From Lachnospiraceae bacterium (lineage in GTDB: Bacteria > Bacillota > Clostridia > Lachnospirales > Lachnospiraceae): DNA of 50,539 bases. Below, piece after piece: positions 24,875 through 34,504 of the stretch (the first letter of the stretch is position 1; every line of letters begins with the position of its first letter). A program made the translations under genes and the position numbers. The stretch lies in contig JAILKH010000148.1 in NCBI GenBank assembly GCA_024693925.1, positions 1-50,539 on the forward strand, read 5' to 3'. The notes beneath the pieces are model-generated. The model made no database searches. It was given only the letters and a program-made list of their open reading frames with translations, and was not told the DNA's origin.

Positions 24875-26134
24875 ATGAGTGCAAAAAGATATTCGGAAGC
24901 TAAGGAAATATACAAGAGAATAGGTGTTGATACCGATTCCGTACTGGAAACGCTGTCTACAATACCTGTAGCCATTCATTGCTGGCAAGGAGATGATGTT
25001 AAGGGCTTTGATCAGGATGGACCGCTTACCGGAGGTATCCAGACAACAGGTAATTATCCCGGAGCAGCACGTAATCCTGAAGAATTAATGCAGGATTATG
25101 AGAAGATGATGAGCTTATGTCCCGGAACCAAGAAGCTTAATCTTCATGCCAGTTATGCGATCATGAATGAAAGCAATAAGGCCGACAGGGATGCTTTAAA
25201 ACCCGAGCATTTTGCTCCATGGGTAGATTTTGCATTAAAACATAAAGTGGGAATTGATTTTAATCCTACATTTTTTTCTCATGAGAAGGTTAAGGACGGA
25301 TTAACGCTTACAAGTCCGGATGAGGAGACAAGGCGTTTCTGGATAGAACATGGCAAGGCCTGTGTGAGAATATCCGAGTATCTTGCAAAGGAAACAGGAA
25401 TTCCCTGTGTTATGAATATATGGATCGGTGACGGATATAAGGATATTCCTGCGGACAGGATGGGCCCCAGACTTCGTTATAAGGATTCCATTGAACAGAT
25501 ATTAAGTGAGCCCCATGATCCCAAGTTGGTAAAAATATGTGTTGAGTCTAAAGTTTTCGGAATCGGTGTGGAGAGTTATACTGCCGGTTCGGGAGAGTTT
25601 ACTTTGCTGTTTGCGGCTACCCATCCCGGGGTGCTTCCTCTTATGGATAACGGTCATTATCATCCTACCGAAATGGTTTCGGATAAGATTTCATCTCTTC
25701 TGTGTTATTTTGATGAGATCGCTCTCCATATAACAAGACCGGTAAGATGGGATTCGGATCATGTTGTCTTGCTCGATGATGAGACAAAAGAGATAGCCAA
25801 GGAGATAGTACGAAACAAAGATTCGCTTTCCAGAGTAAATATTGCATTGGATTTCTTTGATGCATCAATAAATCGTATTGCGGCCTGGACAATAGGCTTT
25901 AGATCGATTCAGAAAGCATTATTACTGGCACTGCTTAATCCTAACGAGACATTAAAACAACTTCAGGATAAGGGTGACTTTACCAGGCTCATGGCAATGC
26001 AGGAAGAACTTAAGACATTACCCTTTGGTGATGTATGGGAAGAATATCTTGACAGATGTAATGCGCCAAAAGAGGAAGAATGGTTTGGAATTGTTGAAAA
26101 GTATGAAAAGGATGTTCTTTTTAACAGAAAATGA
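24875..26134 (+). CDS. rhaA: L-rhamnose isomerase
   Basis: 419 residues, the usual RhaA length. Hallmarks are VAIHCWQGDDVKGF near the N-terminus, GGIQTTGNYPG, LNLHASYA, NIWIGDGYKD, VESYTAGSGEF and MDNGHYHPTE, the last three holding Mn2+/Zn2+ ligands. The enzyme converts L-rhamnose to L-rhamnulose in the cytoplasm. It lies in a row with kduD, rhaD and rhaB, with AAGGAGAAGG before the ATG. No truncation or unusual replacement is visible. Confidence 0.96.
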   Translation: MSAKRYSEAKEIYKRIGVDTDSVLETLSTIPVAIHCWQGDDVKGFDQDGPLTGGIQTTGNYPGAARNPEELMQDYEKMMSLCPGTKKLNLHASYAIMNESNKADRDALKPEHFAPWVDFALKHKVGIDFNPTFFSHEKVKDGLTLTSPDEETRRFWIEHGKACVRISEYLAKETGIPCVMNIWIGDGYKDIPADRMGPRLRYKDSIEQILSEPHDPKLVKICVESKVFGIGVESYTAGSGEFTLLFAATHPGVLPLMDNGHYHPTEMVSDKISSLLCYFDEIALHITRPVRWDSDHVVLLDDETKEIAKEIVRNKDSLSRVNIALDFFDASINRIAAWTIGFRSIQKALLLALLNPNETLKQLQDKGDFTRLMAMQEELKTLPFGDVWEEYLDRCNAPKEEEWFGIVEKYEKDVLFNRK

Positions 26135-26192
26135 TCGGTTTGTTAATTAATAAAGACTATGATCGTGATTGATTGGGAAATGAGGATAAAAA

Positions 26193-27044
26193 ATGAAAGT
26201 GATCGAGACTGAATGGGTACAGGGTTTTATAAGGATGTGTTCTGATGGATTTGAGCAGGGGTGGCATGAAAGAAACGGCGGAAACCTTTCCTACAGGATA
26301 AGGCCGGAAGAAATAAATGAAGTCAGGGATATTATATGCGATGACCGGGAATGGACCGATATAGGAACTACCGTAGCGAGCCTTGCAGGAGAATATTTTC
26401 TGGTTACAGGCTCGGGAAAATATTTCAGAAATGTCAGTCCGGATCCGGAAGCTAATATTTGTATCATAAAGGTTAACGAAGACGGAACAAAGTATAAAAT
26501 CCTTTGGGGACTTTGTAAGGGAGGTCGCCCCACAAGTGAGCTTCCCAGTCATCTTATGAATTTGGAGGTATGTAAAAAAAGAGATGAAAATATCAGGGTG
26601 GTATATCATTGCCATCCGGCAAATATTATAGCGCTTACCTATGTACTGCCCCTTGAGGATAGGGTATTCACAAGGGAATTATGGGAAATGGCCACGGAAT
26701 GCCCCGTTGTATTTCCCCAGGGAGTCGGTGTAGTGCCCTGGATGGTTCCGGGGGGAAGGGATATAGCAATTGCCACCTCCGAGATCATGAAAGAGAGAAA
26801 TGTTGCGATATGGGCGCATCATGGATGCTTTGCCTGTGGTGAGGATTTTGATATATCCTTCGGTCTTATGCATACGGTTGAAAAAGCAGCGGAAGTCCTT
26901 GTTAAAGTTATGTCTATGACGGACAGGAAACTGCAGACGATCCAACCGGAGGATTTCAGAGCTTTAAACGAACCTTTCGGTATAAAGGTGGATGAACGTT
27001 TTCTGTATGAGAAAAAAAGTGATATTATCGGCAGAGGTTTATAA
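26193..27044 (+). CDS. rhaD: Rhamnulose-1-phosphate aldolase
   Basis: 283 residues of the class II (zinc) aldolase family. N-terminal GWHERNGGNLSYR is the phosphate-binding region. The Zn ligands are in VYHCHPAN and WAHHGCFACG. The enzyme splits L-rhamnulose-1-phosphate into DHAP and L-lactaldehyde. The gene sits between rhaA and rhaB, and the next ATG comes three bases after its stop, so rhaB translation is probably coupled. The ribosome site GAGGATAAAAA is moderate. Confidence 0.95.
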   Translation: MKVIETEWVQGFIRMCSDGFEQGWHERNGGNLSYRIRPEEINEVRDIICDDREWTDIGTTVASLAGEYFLVTGSGKYFRNVSPDPEANICIIKVNEDGTKYKILWGLCKGGRPTSELPSHLMNLEVCKKRDENIRVVYHCHPANIIALTYVLPLEDRVFTRELWEMATECPVVFPQGVGVVPWMVPGGRDIAIATSEIMKERNVAIWAHHGCFACGEDFDISFGLMHTVEKAAEVLVKVMSMTDRKLQTIQPEDFRALNEPFGIKVDERFLYEKKSDIIGRGL

Positions 27045-27047
27045 AAG

Positions 27048-28472
27048 ATGGAAATTAAAGAGTACTATCTTGCAGTTGATATAGGCGCATCTTCAGGCAG
27101 ACATATTCTTGGCAGTGTAAAGGACGGCAGGATAATAACCGAGGAAATATACCGGTTTGAAAATAAAATGCTGGAAGAGGACGGCCATAAAGTATGGGAT
27201 CTTAAATATCTGTTTAAGGAAATACTAAACGGGTTGAAAAAATGTAAGGAGATCGGCAGGATACCGGGGGCAATGGGAATAGACACCTGGGCAGTGGATT
27301 ATGTTCTTCTGGATGAGGCTGACCGGGTAATGGGTAAAACTTACGCTTACAGAGATGAGCGTACAAAGGATATGCCGACGGAGTTATACAAAACAGTACC
27401 CGAAGATAAGCTGTATGATATTACCGGAATCCAGAAAGCTTCTTTTAATACGATATTTCAGCTGTTGGCACATAAAAGACAGGAACCGGATATCCTGAAG
27501 AATGCAAGAAGTTTTTTAATGCTTCCGGATTATTTTAATTTTCTTCTTACAGGTAAAAAGAATCAGGAATATACAAATGCAACATCTACCGGACTTGTCA
27601 ATGCAAAAGATAAATGCTGGGATAAGGAATTGATTAAGGCTCTGGATTTCCCGACAGAGCTTTTTTCAGAGCTTACCCTTCCCGGAAAAGACATAGGAAA
27701 TTTAAAGGAAGAGATAAAAGCGGAAATAGGTTTTGATACCAAGGTATATGCGGTTGCTTCCCATGATACCGGGTCAGCTGTTATGAGTGTTCCTTCTCTT
27801 GAAGAAAATACATTATATATATCTTCCGGGACCTGGTCCTTGTTGGGATGCGAAAGATTAAAGCCGGATTGTTCAAAAAAAGCGCGTTTAAGTAATTTTA
27901 CAAATGAAGGCGGATATGATTACAGATTCAGATTCCTGAAAAATATAATGGGTTTATGGATGATCCAATCTGTCAGAAACGAATTGGCAAAAAAAGGTGA
28001 GGAATATTCCTTTGCCAGGCTTTGCGATATGGCTAAAGGCGGGAAAGTCGATATTATAATCGATGTTTCGGATCAGAGATTTCTTGCACCGGCTTCCATG
28101 ATAGAAGAGGTTTGCAAAGCTGTGAGGGAAATTGATAAAGATGTTTTATTAAGTACAGCCGATATAGCCAGAGTAATATACAGGTCTTTGGCGGATTGTT
28201 ATGCTAAATCCATTCAACAGCTTGAAACTATAACGGATCGAAAATATAAGTCGCTTTATGTGGTCGGAGGCGGCTCCAATGCCGAATACCTTAACAGCCT
28301 TACCGCAGAAGCAACGGGACTCAGGGTTTACGCCGGACCTTCTGAGGCAACAGCTATCGGAAATTTGGGCGCTCAATTTATTGCCGGTTCAGTTTTTGCA
28401 TCGTTGGAGGAATTCAGAAGGGCAGTAATGAGGTCATTTGATATAAAAGAGTATACAGGCAGACAGGTGTAG
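27048..28472 (+). CDS. rhaB: Rhamnulokinase
   Basis: 474 residues of the FGGY kinase family. The N-terminal AVDIGASSGRHILG, the IDTWAVDYVLLD segment and the C-terminal VVGGGSNAEYLN and AIGNLGAQ segments identify RhaB. It phosphorylates L-rhamnulose at O1 with ATP. It follows rhaD by three bases and ends the kduD-rhaA-rhaD-rhaB unit. The convergent AraC-family gene ends 79 bases downstream. No anomaly was seen. Confidence 0.95.
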   Translation: MEIKEYYLAVDIGASSGRHILGSVKDGRIITEEIYRFENKMLEEDGHKVWDLKYLFKEILNGLKKCKEIGRIPGAMGIDTWAVDYVLLDEADRVMGKTYAYRDERTKDMPTELYKTVPEDKLYDITGIQKASFNTIFQLLAHKRQEPDILKNARSFLMLPDYFNFLLTGKKNQEYTNATSTGLVNAKDKCWDKELIKALDFPTELFSELTLPGKDIGNLKEEIKAEIGFDTKVYAVASHDTGSAVMSVPSLEENTLYISSGTWSLLGCERLKPDCSKKARLSNFTNEGGYDYRFRFLKNIMGLWMIQSVRNELAKKGEEYSFARLCDMAKGGKVDIIIDVSDQRFLAPASMIEEVCKAVREIDKDVLLSTADIARVIYRSLADCYAKSIQQLETITDRKYKSLYVVGGGSNAEYLNSLTAEATGLRVYAGPSEATAIGNLGAQFIAGSVFASLEEFRRAVMRSFDIKEYTGRQV

Positions 28473-28551
28473 AAATATGTATACAACTGGGCACTTCCGG
28501 GATATATAAAAACATCTGTTCCACTTAAACCGGTACTTGATCAAAGACCGT

Positions 28552-29517
28552 TTATTTAGTGTTTTTCGGAACTTCGGCACTTATCCATCCAAGATATTTG
28601 TGTATTGTGGATTTTTCGGAGGTATATTGCTTACGATAATCGGAGGGCTTTAAGTTCATCATATGAAGAAAATGACGATTGAAGCTGGATACCGATTGAA
28701 ACCCCACCTGTTCGGATATATTCAGAATCGGCTCATTTGTGAGACGAAGCTTGATGCAGGCCTGCTCGATCCTGTAAGTATTTAAAAAATCCAGAGGTGA
28801 GGTCTGCATTATTTCATGAAAGGTTCTTCTGAAATGGGTTTGTGATAAATGACACATTTCCGCCAGTTCATTAATGGAAAAATCATACATATAATTTGTT
28901 CTTATATAACTTAAAGCGGGTGATATAACAAGAGCTCTTCTGGAAATAACGCCTTCATAATCGTCTTTTTCACTGGTCAGAGTACGTTCGTCTCTGTAAA
29001 TCCGCAGAAGGCGCATCATAAGAGACATTATCAGTCCGCACACGATAAATTGCCAATTGGAGCGTTTTTCGCTCATTTCTTTCATTATTTCTTTGACAAA
29101 CATGGGTATATCGGGATTATCTTCAGGGTGTATTATGATACATATATTATCAAGCATTTCCCTAAAGCTTGTTGCATGTGGGAAAGAATTTCCCACATAG
29201 TAAAATAAAAGGTCTTCGGGTATTAAAAATAGATAACTCCACAGACTGGACTGCCCCTTTGAACTGTAGGTGGTGTGAGGTACATTTCTTGAGATAATGG
29301 TAACATCGCCTGCTTTAAAAGCCTGTTTCTGATCCGCATATTCAATAAAACCACTGTCGGTATGACAATAACCTATTTCCAAACAGTTATGAAAATGCAG
29401 GGTATCGGATGAGATATCCGAGATGTGCCAGTTGTCTCCCGACAAAAGGATTATAGGCATATCAGCCGGCAAATTATAATCTCTGTATTCGATTACTCTT
29501 CTTTTTGTTCGTGCCAT
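28552..29517 (-). CDS. AraC-family transcriptional regulator of the rhamnogalacturonan island
   Basis: 321 residues from the ATG at 29517. An N-terminal cupin-like effector domain (HFHNCLEIGYCHTDSGF, FKAGDVTIISRNVPHTT) is followed by a helical linker and a C-terminal double helix-turn-helix (FSINELAEMCHLSQTHFRRTF and NISEQVGFQSVSSFNRHF). Such proteins usually activate transcription on sugar binding. The gene is divergent from the GH105 operon and convergent with rhaB, so it is the likely regulator of the whole island; effector identity (rhamnose or an RG disaccharide) is inference. An in-frame ATG lies 27 bases upstream, but neither start has a Shine-Dalgarno. An extended -10 sits directly before 29517, suggesting a leaderless message. 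Confidence 0.88.
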   Translation of the reverse strand: MARTKRRVIEYRDYNLPADMPIILLSGDNWHISDISSDTLHFHNCLEIGYCHTDSGFIEYADQKQAFKAGDVTIISRNVPHTTYSSKGQSSLWSYLFLIPEDLLFYYVGNSFPHATSFREMLDNICIIIHPEDNPDIPMFVKEIMKEMSEKRSNWQFIVCGLIMSLMMRLLRIYRDERTLTSEKDDYEGVISRRALVISPALSYIRTNYMYDFSINELAEMCHLSQTHFRRTFHEIMQTSPLDFLNTYRIEQACIKLRLTNEPILNISEQVGFQSVSSFNRHFLHMMNLKPSDYRKQYTSEKSTIHKYLGWISAEVPKNTK

Positions 29518-29523
29518 AGGGGG

Positions 29524-29532
29524 ATTATAACA
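29524..29532 (-). promoter_or_regulatory. Extended -10 promoter immediately before the AraC start codon
   Basis: On the minus strand TG-T-TATAAT ends six bases before the ATG at 29517. Transcription normally starts about seven bases after the -10, which places +1 at or next to the A of the ATG. No TTGACA-like -35 is evident. Confidence 0.5.
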
Positions 29533-29637
29533 CAATTTAGTCATTATTGCATAGTTTTTTTGATTTAATGAATGGAATATATATGGGAAAATGCATTAAT
29601 ATTTCGTTAGAATACGTGCCAAACAGGAGGATGGTAT

Positions 29638-30690
29638 ATGGGTGGATTAAATTACAATAAAGAAGAATTACTTAATGCCATTGACAGAATAGTAAATCGT
29701 ACAATGCGTATGGATCTTACCTGGGAGTGGCCCGGAGGAGTTGCTTATTACGGGGTTTGTGCAGCGGCAGATGCCACAGGTAAGGATGAATATTATGATG
29801 TTTTAAAGGAACATATAGATGAGTATCTGGAGATAGGACTTCCCGGACACTGGACAGTTAATGCCTGTGCAATGGGACATTGCGTTTTGTCGCTTTATAA
29901 GCATTACGGGGAAGAAAGATACCTTGAAATAGTTAAGAGCAAGATTGATTATCTGAGGAATGAGGCTATCAGATTTGGCGATAAGGTGTTACAGCATACG
30001 GTAAGTGCCAATAATGATTTTCCCGAGCAGGCCTGGGCCGATACTTTGTTTATGGCGGCTCTGTTTATGCTTCGTACGGGAGTTGAACTAAAGGATGAGG
30101 AGCTTATAGATGATGCTCTCAATCAGTGGTATTGGCATATTAAATATCTTCAGAATAAGGATACGGGTCTTTTTTATCACGGATATGACAATATTAATAA
30201 AAATAATATGTCCGGCTTTTATTGGGGAAGAGCTAATGCCTGGGCTTCATTTACCATGAGCAGGGTTGGTATAGAGCTTCCGGAATGCTATTTATATCCT
30301 AAATATCTTGATGTTGTCGGCTCCATAAACGATCAGCTGGCGTCAATTAAATTATTGCAGACCGAGAACGGTTTGTGGAGAACTATTTTGGATGATCCGG
30401 ATTCATACGAGGAGATTTCAGCTTCATGCGGTATAGCTGCAGCTATGGTAAATAAGGGTAATCCTCTTCATGCCAAATATATAAACAAGGCAATAAAGGG
30501 GGTTCTTGAGAATATTTCACCGGATGGAAGAGTGATGAATGTTTCGGGCGGAACGGCAGTAATGAAGAACCGGGACGGATACCGAAATATCTCCAGAGAC
30601 TGGATACAAGGCTGGGGTCAGGGACTTGCCCTTGCATTTTTAGCCGAGATACTTGAATTTGAAAAGCACGGTGAAGATGCAGCGTTATAA
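29638..30690 (+). CDS. Unsaturated rhamnogalacturonyl hydrolase, GH105
   Basis: 350 residues of the YteR/RhiN (GH105) alpha6/alpha6-barrel family. Characteristic segments are TWEWPGGVAYYG, HWTVNACAMGHCVLSLY, the catalytic-Asp segment PEQAWADTLFMAALF, YWGRANAWASF and the C-terminal DWIQGWGQGLALAFLAE. The enzyme hydrates the double bond of delta-4,5-unsaturated GalA-Rha, releasing rhamnose and 5-keto-4-deoxyuronate. There is no signal peptide. AGGAGG precedes the ATG by seven bases. It is the first gene of an operon divergent from the AraC regulator and pairs functionally with PL11 upstream and KduI downstream. Confidence 0.92.
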   Translation: MGGLNYNKEELLNAIDRIVNRTMRMDLTWEWPGGVAYYGVCAAADATGKDEYYDVLKEHIDEYLEIGLPGHWTVNACAMGHCVLSLYKHYGEERYLEIVKSKIDYLRNEAIRFGDKVLQHTVSANNDFPEQAWADTLFMAALFMLRTGVELKDEELIDDALNQWYWHIKYLQNKDTGLFYHGYDNINKNNMSGFYWGRANAWASFTMSRVGIELPECYLYPKYLDVVGSINDQLASIKLLQTENGLWRTILDDPDSYEEISASCGIAAAMVNKGNPLHAKYINKAIKGVLENISPDGRVMNVSGGTAVMKNRDGYRNISRDWIQGWGQGLALAFLAEILEFEKHGEDAAL

Positions 30691-30730
30691 ATGATCATTA
30701 AGGAAGATATTAACGGGGAAAAGATAAGAA

Positions 30731-31927
30731 ATGCAGGAAAATGAAGAACTTTTTCCGGAATTAAGCGGAAACTTTATGGGAGTTACGAAAAACTCACAGG
30801 GTCTGACAAGAAAGATTACAGAGGTTGAGCCCGGAAATTACAGGATCAGCATAAAATGTGCAAATAATGCCGAAATAATAGGATTTGCAGGTAGAAGAAA
30901 TCTTATTGGCTGTATTTCACAAAATGAAAAAAATCCTTGTATTACCGGTGCGGTTCATGTTGGCAGATATATACCCAGAGGAAGTGAGGAAACCTATTGC
31001 ATGCCGTTGTGCGTGTCGGTTACGACAGATGAAGAAATGATAGAGCTGATTAGTTGGGAAAAATGTTTGGTTCCCACTGTGCATATTGCGGGAGATTCTA
31101 CATCCACAGATCAGCCTTCGGATCATCCCTATTATGCACCGGAGTGTTTTGGTGGATGGGGTCAGATGCTTCAATATTTTCTGGGAGATAAGGCAGCTGT
31201 AGCAAATCATGCTCATTCCGGTCTGACTACCGAAACCTTTCGTGGAGAAGGACATTACGGGATAATGCGGGATGAATTAAAGGAAGGGGAATTTGTATTT
31301 CTTCAATTTGGCCATAATGATCAAAAACTGGCTTATTTATCAGCGGATACAGGGTATAGCAAAAACCTGGAAAAATTTATAGATGATATAAGGGAGAGCA
31401 GTGCTTTGCCGGTGCTTGTAACTTCTCTTGCAAGGAATACCTGGAAACCGGATGGAGAGTATAACGATCTTTTATATGCTCATGCCAAAGCGGTTATAAG
31501 TTTGGGAGAGAGAAAGAAGGTTCCGGTTATAGATCTTCATAAAATATGGATAGATTTAATAAAAGAGCTTGGAAAAAAGGGCGCGGAAAAATACTATCAT
31601 CCGGGAGATATTACTCATACAAATGATATAGGTGCTTTTAAAGTTGCAAATATTATCGCAAATGAAATCATTAATATAGATCCGGAAAGCTTTCCCGGGT
31701 ATGGGGCATTAGCAAATCTGGTAGATAGAGACAGACTTAAAGATAATAAAGCGGAAGTTTTTTTTGATAAGAAGCTCAAGGAATGGCTTGAACAGGTAAA
31801 TATGGGTAAGAGCTTTAAAGGTGCGGATGTATTAAATGAAATTGTACCGGATGATCTTACAGGTCCGGCAGTTTGGCAGGCAGATGAAGATGGAGTTCTT
31901 AAGAACCCCGACGGAAGTCCCGTGTGA
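30731..31927 (+). CDS. Rhamnogalacturonan acetylesterase-like SGNH hydrolase (CE12)
   Basis: 398 residues. An N-terminal beta-rich region (~1-110) is followed by an SGNH hydrolase: block I AGDSTSTDQ with the nucleophilic Ser (~120), block II around AVANHAHSGLTTE, block III FGHNDQK and block V DITHTNDIGA with the Asp-His pair. This matches YesT/RhgT and fungal rhamnogalacturonan acetylesterases, which remove acetyl esters from GalA residues of RG-I. No signal peptide is present, so it acts on imported fragments. It follows GH105 after 40 bases with only a weak purine-rich ribosome site. Confidence 0.85.
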   Translation: MQENEELFPELSGNFMGVTKNSQGLTRKITEVEPGNYRISIKCANNAEIIGFAGRRNLIGCISQNEKNPCITGAVHVGRYIPRGSEETYCMPLCVSVTTDEEMIELISWEKCLVPTVHIAGDSTSTDQPSDHPYYAPECFGGWGQMLQYFLGDKAAVANHAHSGLTTETFRGEGHYGIMRDELKEGEFVFLQFGHNDQKLAYLSADTGYSKNLEKFIDDIRESSALPVLVTSLARNTWKPDGEYNDLLYAHAKAVISLGERKKVPVIDLHKIWIDLIKELGKKGAEKYYHPGDITHTNDIGAFKVANIIANEIINIDPESFPGYGALANLVDRDRLKDNKAEVFFDKKLKEWLEQVNMGKSFKGADVLNEIVPDDLTGPAVWQADEDGVLKNPDGSPV

Positions 31928-31961
31928 TATTACTAAAAAATACGGATGACAGGAGAAAATG

Positions 31962-34151
31962 ATGAACGAGGCACAAAAATTGACAGGTGGATTTACTATG
32001 CCGGGTGAATCCGGTTACGAGGAACTTACTCTTGAACTTGCCAAAAGGTGGGGGGCGGATGTAATAAGAGACAGTGACGGTACTCAGCTATCGGATGATA
32101 TATTAAATGCCGGATATGGGATTTATTCGACTATTTGTATTATAAGAGATCAGAATGAATGGGCAAAGAAAAATCAGGACAAATTACAAAGCTGTTTACT
32201 TAGTACCGGTAGCAAAATAGCCTGTGGAACAGATAAGCTTACCATAGATCTTTTGGAAGATTATTTTGATGAACAGTTTCAGGTCAATGATTCGGATGAG
32301 GCTATAAGGTACTATCAGGTTATTGACAGAACTACCGGAGAAGTATTGAGCAGGGATAAGTGGAGATATGATAAGTCTTTGAAGAGTGTAATAATTGATG
32401 ATCCCGTATCCTTTCATTCGTATACAGTGAATTTTTTTGTTTTTCGTATATGGGAAGAAATATCCATGTATAATCATACGACAAATAACTGGGATAAAGA
32501 ACACCTTATGCAGATAGATCCCGTATATGAGGAAACACGGGAATATATGAGAAGCTGGCTTAGGAAATGGTGTGATGATCATCCTATGACAACCGTTGTC
32601 AGGTTCACTTCTCTTTTTTATAATTTTGTATGGATATGGGGAAGCAATTTGAAAAACCGGCATCTGTATTCGGATTGGGGTTCCTATGATTTTACCGTAA
32701 GTCCGAAAATGCTGGATGAATTTAAGAAAAAATATGGTTATGCCTTAGAGGCAGAGGATTTTATAAATGGGGGCAAGCTTCATGTTACCCATATGCCACC
32801 CGGAAAAAAACAAAGAGATTATATGGAGTTTGTAAATGATTTCGTGGTTGGTTTTGGTAAGGAGCTTGTTGATATAGTGCATGAGTGCGGTAAAAAAGCT
32901 TATGTATTTTATGATGATTCCTGGATAGGGATTGAGCCCACGGGCGAAAGGTTTAAAGAATTTGGGTTTGACGGACTGATCAAATGTGTTTTTTCGGGTT
33001 TTGAAGTCAGACTTAATTCGGAAGTTCCTGTTAAGACCCATGAAATAAGACTCCATCCATATCTGTTTCCAGTAGGGCTGGGAGGACTTCCGACCTTTAT
33101 GGATGGGGGTGATCCAACAAGGGATGCCAGAAATTACTGGAAACAGGTCAGAAGAGGTATGCTTCGTTCGAGGATCGACAGAATAGGTCTTGGAGGATAT
33201 CTTCATCTTTTGGAGGGTTACCCGGATTTTGTGGACTATATAGAAGAAATATCCAATGATTTCAGGAGGATAAAGAATCTGCATCTGGAAGGCGAACCTG
33301 AAGCAGCGGATATTAAGGTTGCTGTCCTTCACTCCTGGGGACATTTGAGAAGCTGGACGCTGTCGGGACATTTTCATGAAACATATATGCATGATCTTAT
33401 ACATGTTAATGAAGCTCTTTCGGGTATGCCTCTTAATGTGAGTTTTATAAGTTTTGAAGATGTTTTAAATAAGGGTATTTCGGAATATGATGTTATCCTT
33501 AATGCCGGAATCCGGGGAACAGCCTGGAGCGGAGGGGATATCTGGAAGAATGCTGAGCTGATCGAAAGAATAAATGAATGGGTATTTAACGGTGGTACAT
33601 TTATAGGAATTAATGAGCCTTCTGCTGTTTGCGATGATAATGAGTACAGGGTATTTGCCATGGCAGATGTACTGGGAGTTGACAAGGATATAGTATCAAG
33701 GATATGTCATGGCCGCTGGAGCTTTGATCTGTCAGAAGATGAGGCTGTTTTAAAGGGAAGCGATATTCCGCTTAACTGTAAGGTGCATCTTACCGATGGT
33801 AAAGCCAGGGTACTGATCGGCGAGAACGGTTTTCCCAGACTTACAATAAATGATTTTGGTAAGGGCAGGGGCATATATCTTTCGGGATTTGCCACATCGC
33901 CCATCAATGATCGAATGCTGTTTAACCTTATTATGTACGGATCGGCCGTTGATAAAAAGAATATTGATCTTACTGCGGATGATCCTTTTATTGATATGGC
34001 TTTCTTCCCGAATTCAAATACGGTTGTCTGCGTCAATAATTCAGATATAAGGAGAGAAGCAACCGTAAATATTAATGGGAAAAAATATGATCTGGGTTAC
34101 ATTGATGCATATAAAACAGTATTTCATAATATCGGAGGTGGACAGAAATGA
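31962..34151 (+). CDS. GH112 phosphorylase, probable D-galactosyl-beta-1,4-L-rhamnose phosphorylase
   Basis: 729 residues with strong GH112 character: an N-terminal GGFTMPGESGYEELTLELAKRWGADVIRDSDGT and the later WEEISMYNHTTNNW and VVRFTSLFYNFVWIWG blocks match galacto-N-biose/lacto-N-biose phosphorylases. GH112 enzymes cleave beta-galactosides with phosphate to give galactose-1-phosphate. Known specificities are Gal-GlcNAc/GalNAc and Gal-beta-1,4-Rha. With GH105, CE12 and rhamnose mutarotase on the same transcript, the galactosyl-rhamnose type is favoured; RG-I side chains start with Gal on Rha. There is no signal peptide. AGGAG lies six bases before this ATG; an adjacent ATG at 31959 is an alternative. 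Its stop overlaps the next gene. Confidence 0.9.
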   Translation: MNEAQKLTGGFTMPGESGYEELTLELAKRWGADVIRDSDGTQLSDDILNAGYGIYSTICIIRDQNEWAKKNQDKLQSCLLSTGSKIACGTDKLTIDLLEDYFDEQFQVNDSDEAIRYYQVIDRTTGEVLSRDKWRYDKSLKSVIIDDPVSFHSYTVNFFVFRIWEEISMYNHTTNNWDKEHLMQIDPVYEETREYMRSWLRKWCDDHPMTTVVRFTSLFYNFVWIWGSNLKNRHLYSDWGSYDFTVSPKMLDEFKKKYGYALEAEDFINGGKLHVTHMPPGKKQRDYMEFVNDFVVGFGKELVDIVHECGKKAYVFYDDSWIGIEPTGERFKEFGFDGLIKCVFSGFEVRLNSEVPVKTHEIRLHPYLFPVGLGGLPTFMDGGDPTRDARNYWKQVRRGMLRSRIDRIGLGGYLHLLEGYPDFVDYIEEISNDFRRIKNLHLEGEPEAADIKVAVLHSWGHLRSWTLSGHFHETYMHDLIHVNEALSGMPLNVSFISFEDVLNKGISEYDVILNAGIRGTAWSGGDIWKNAELIERINEWVFNGGTFIGINEPSAVCDDNEYRVFAMADVLGVDKDIVSRICHGRWSFDLSEDEAVLKGSDIPLNCKVHLTDGKARVLIGENGFPRLTINDFGKGRGIYLSGFATSPINDRMLFNLIMYGSAVDKKNIDLTADDPFIDMAFFPNSNTVVCVNNSDIRREATVNINGKKYDLGYIDAYKTVFHNIGGGQK

Positions 34152-34462
34152 TCTATAAAGGATTTAAGATGAAGCTTTATCCCGGACAGGAGGAAGAATA
34201 TGAAAGACGACATAATCTTTTATGGGATGAAATGAAAGATTCCATTGAATATCATGGGGGTCATAATTATACAATTTTTCTGGATAAAGAAACAAATACC
34301 CTGTTTGGATATATTGAAATTGAAGACGAAGAATTATGGAATCAGCAGGCGGATGATGAGATAAACAGAAAATGGTGGGATTATATGGCGGATATAATGG
34401 AGACCAATCCCGATAATTCGCCGGTATGTGTTGACTTTAAACCGGTATTTCATTTGGATTAG
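34148..34462 (+). CDS. rhaM: L-rhamnose mutarotase
   Basis: 104 residues, the standard RhaM size. The dimeric alpha/beta-barrel family is recognised by YERRHNLLWDEM with the conserved His, HGGHNYTIFLD, and the C-terminal KWWDYMADIMETNPDNSP. The protein interconverts alpha and beta anomers of L-rhamnose to feed RhaA. The ATG overlaps the GH112 stop in an ATGA arrangement, so translation is coupled to the phosphorylase that would release rhamnose. This is strong contextual support for rhamnose as a GH112 product. Confidence 0.94.
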   Translation: MIYKGFKMKLYPGQEEEYERRHNLLWDEMKDSIEYHGGHNYTIFLDKETNTLFGYIEIEDEELWNQQADDEINRKWWDYMADIMETNPDNSPVCVDFKPVFHLD

Positions 34463-34504
34463 GTATATTTATGAAGGTGTGTTTTATTATTATCAAAATA
34501 CCTG

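Noticed and set aside
32196-33404. Two long minus-strand frames opposite the GH112 gene
   Set aside because: They are antisense to a well-conserved phosphorylase, with no ribosome site or family resemblance.
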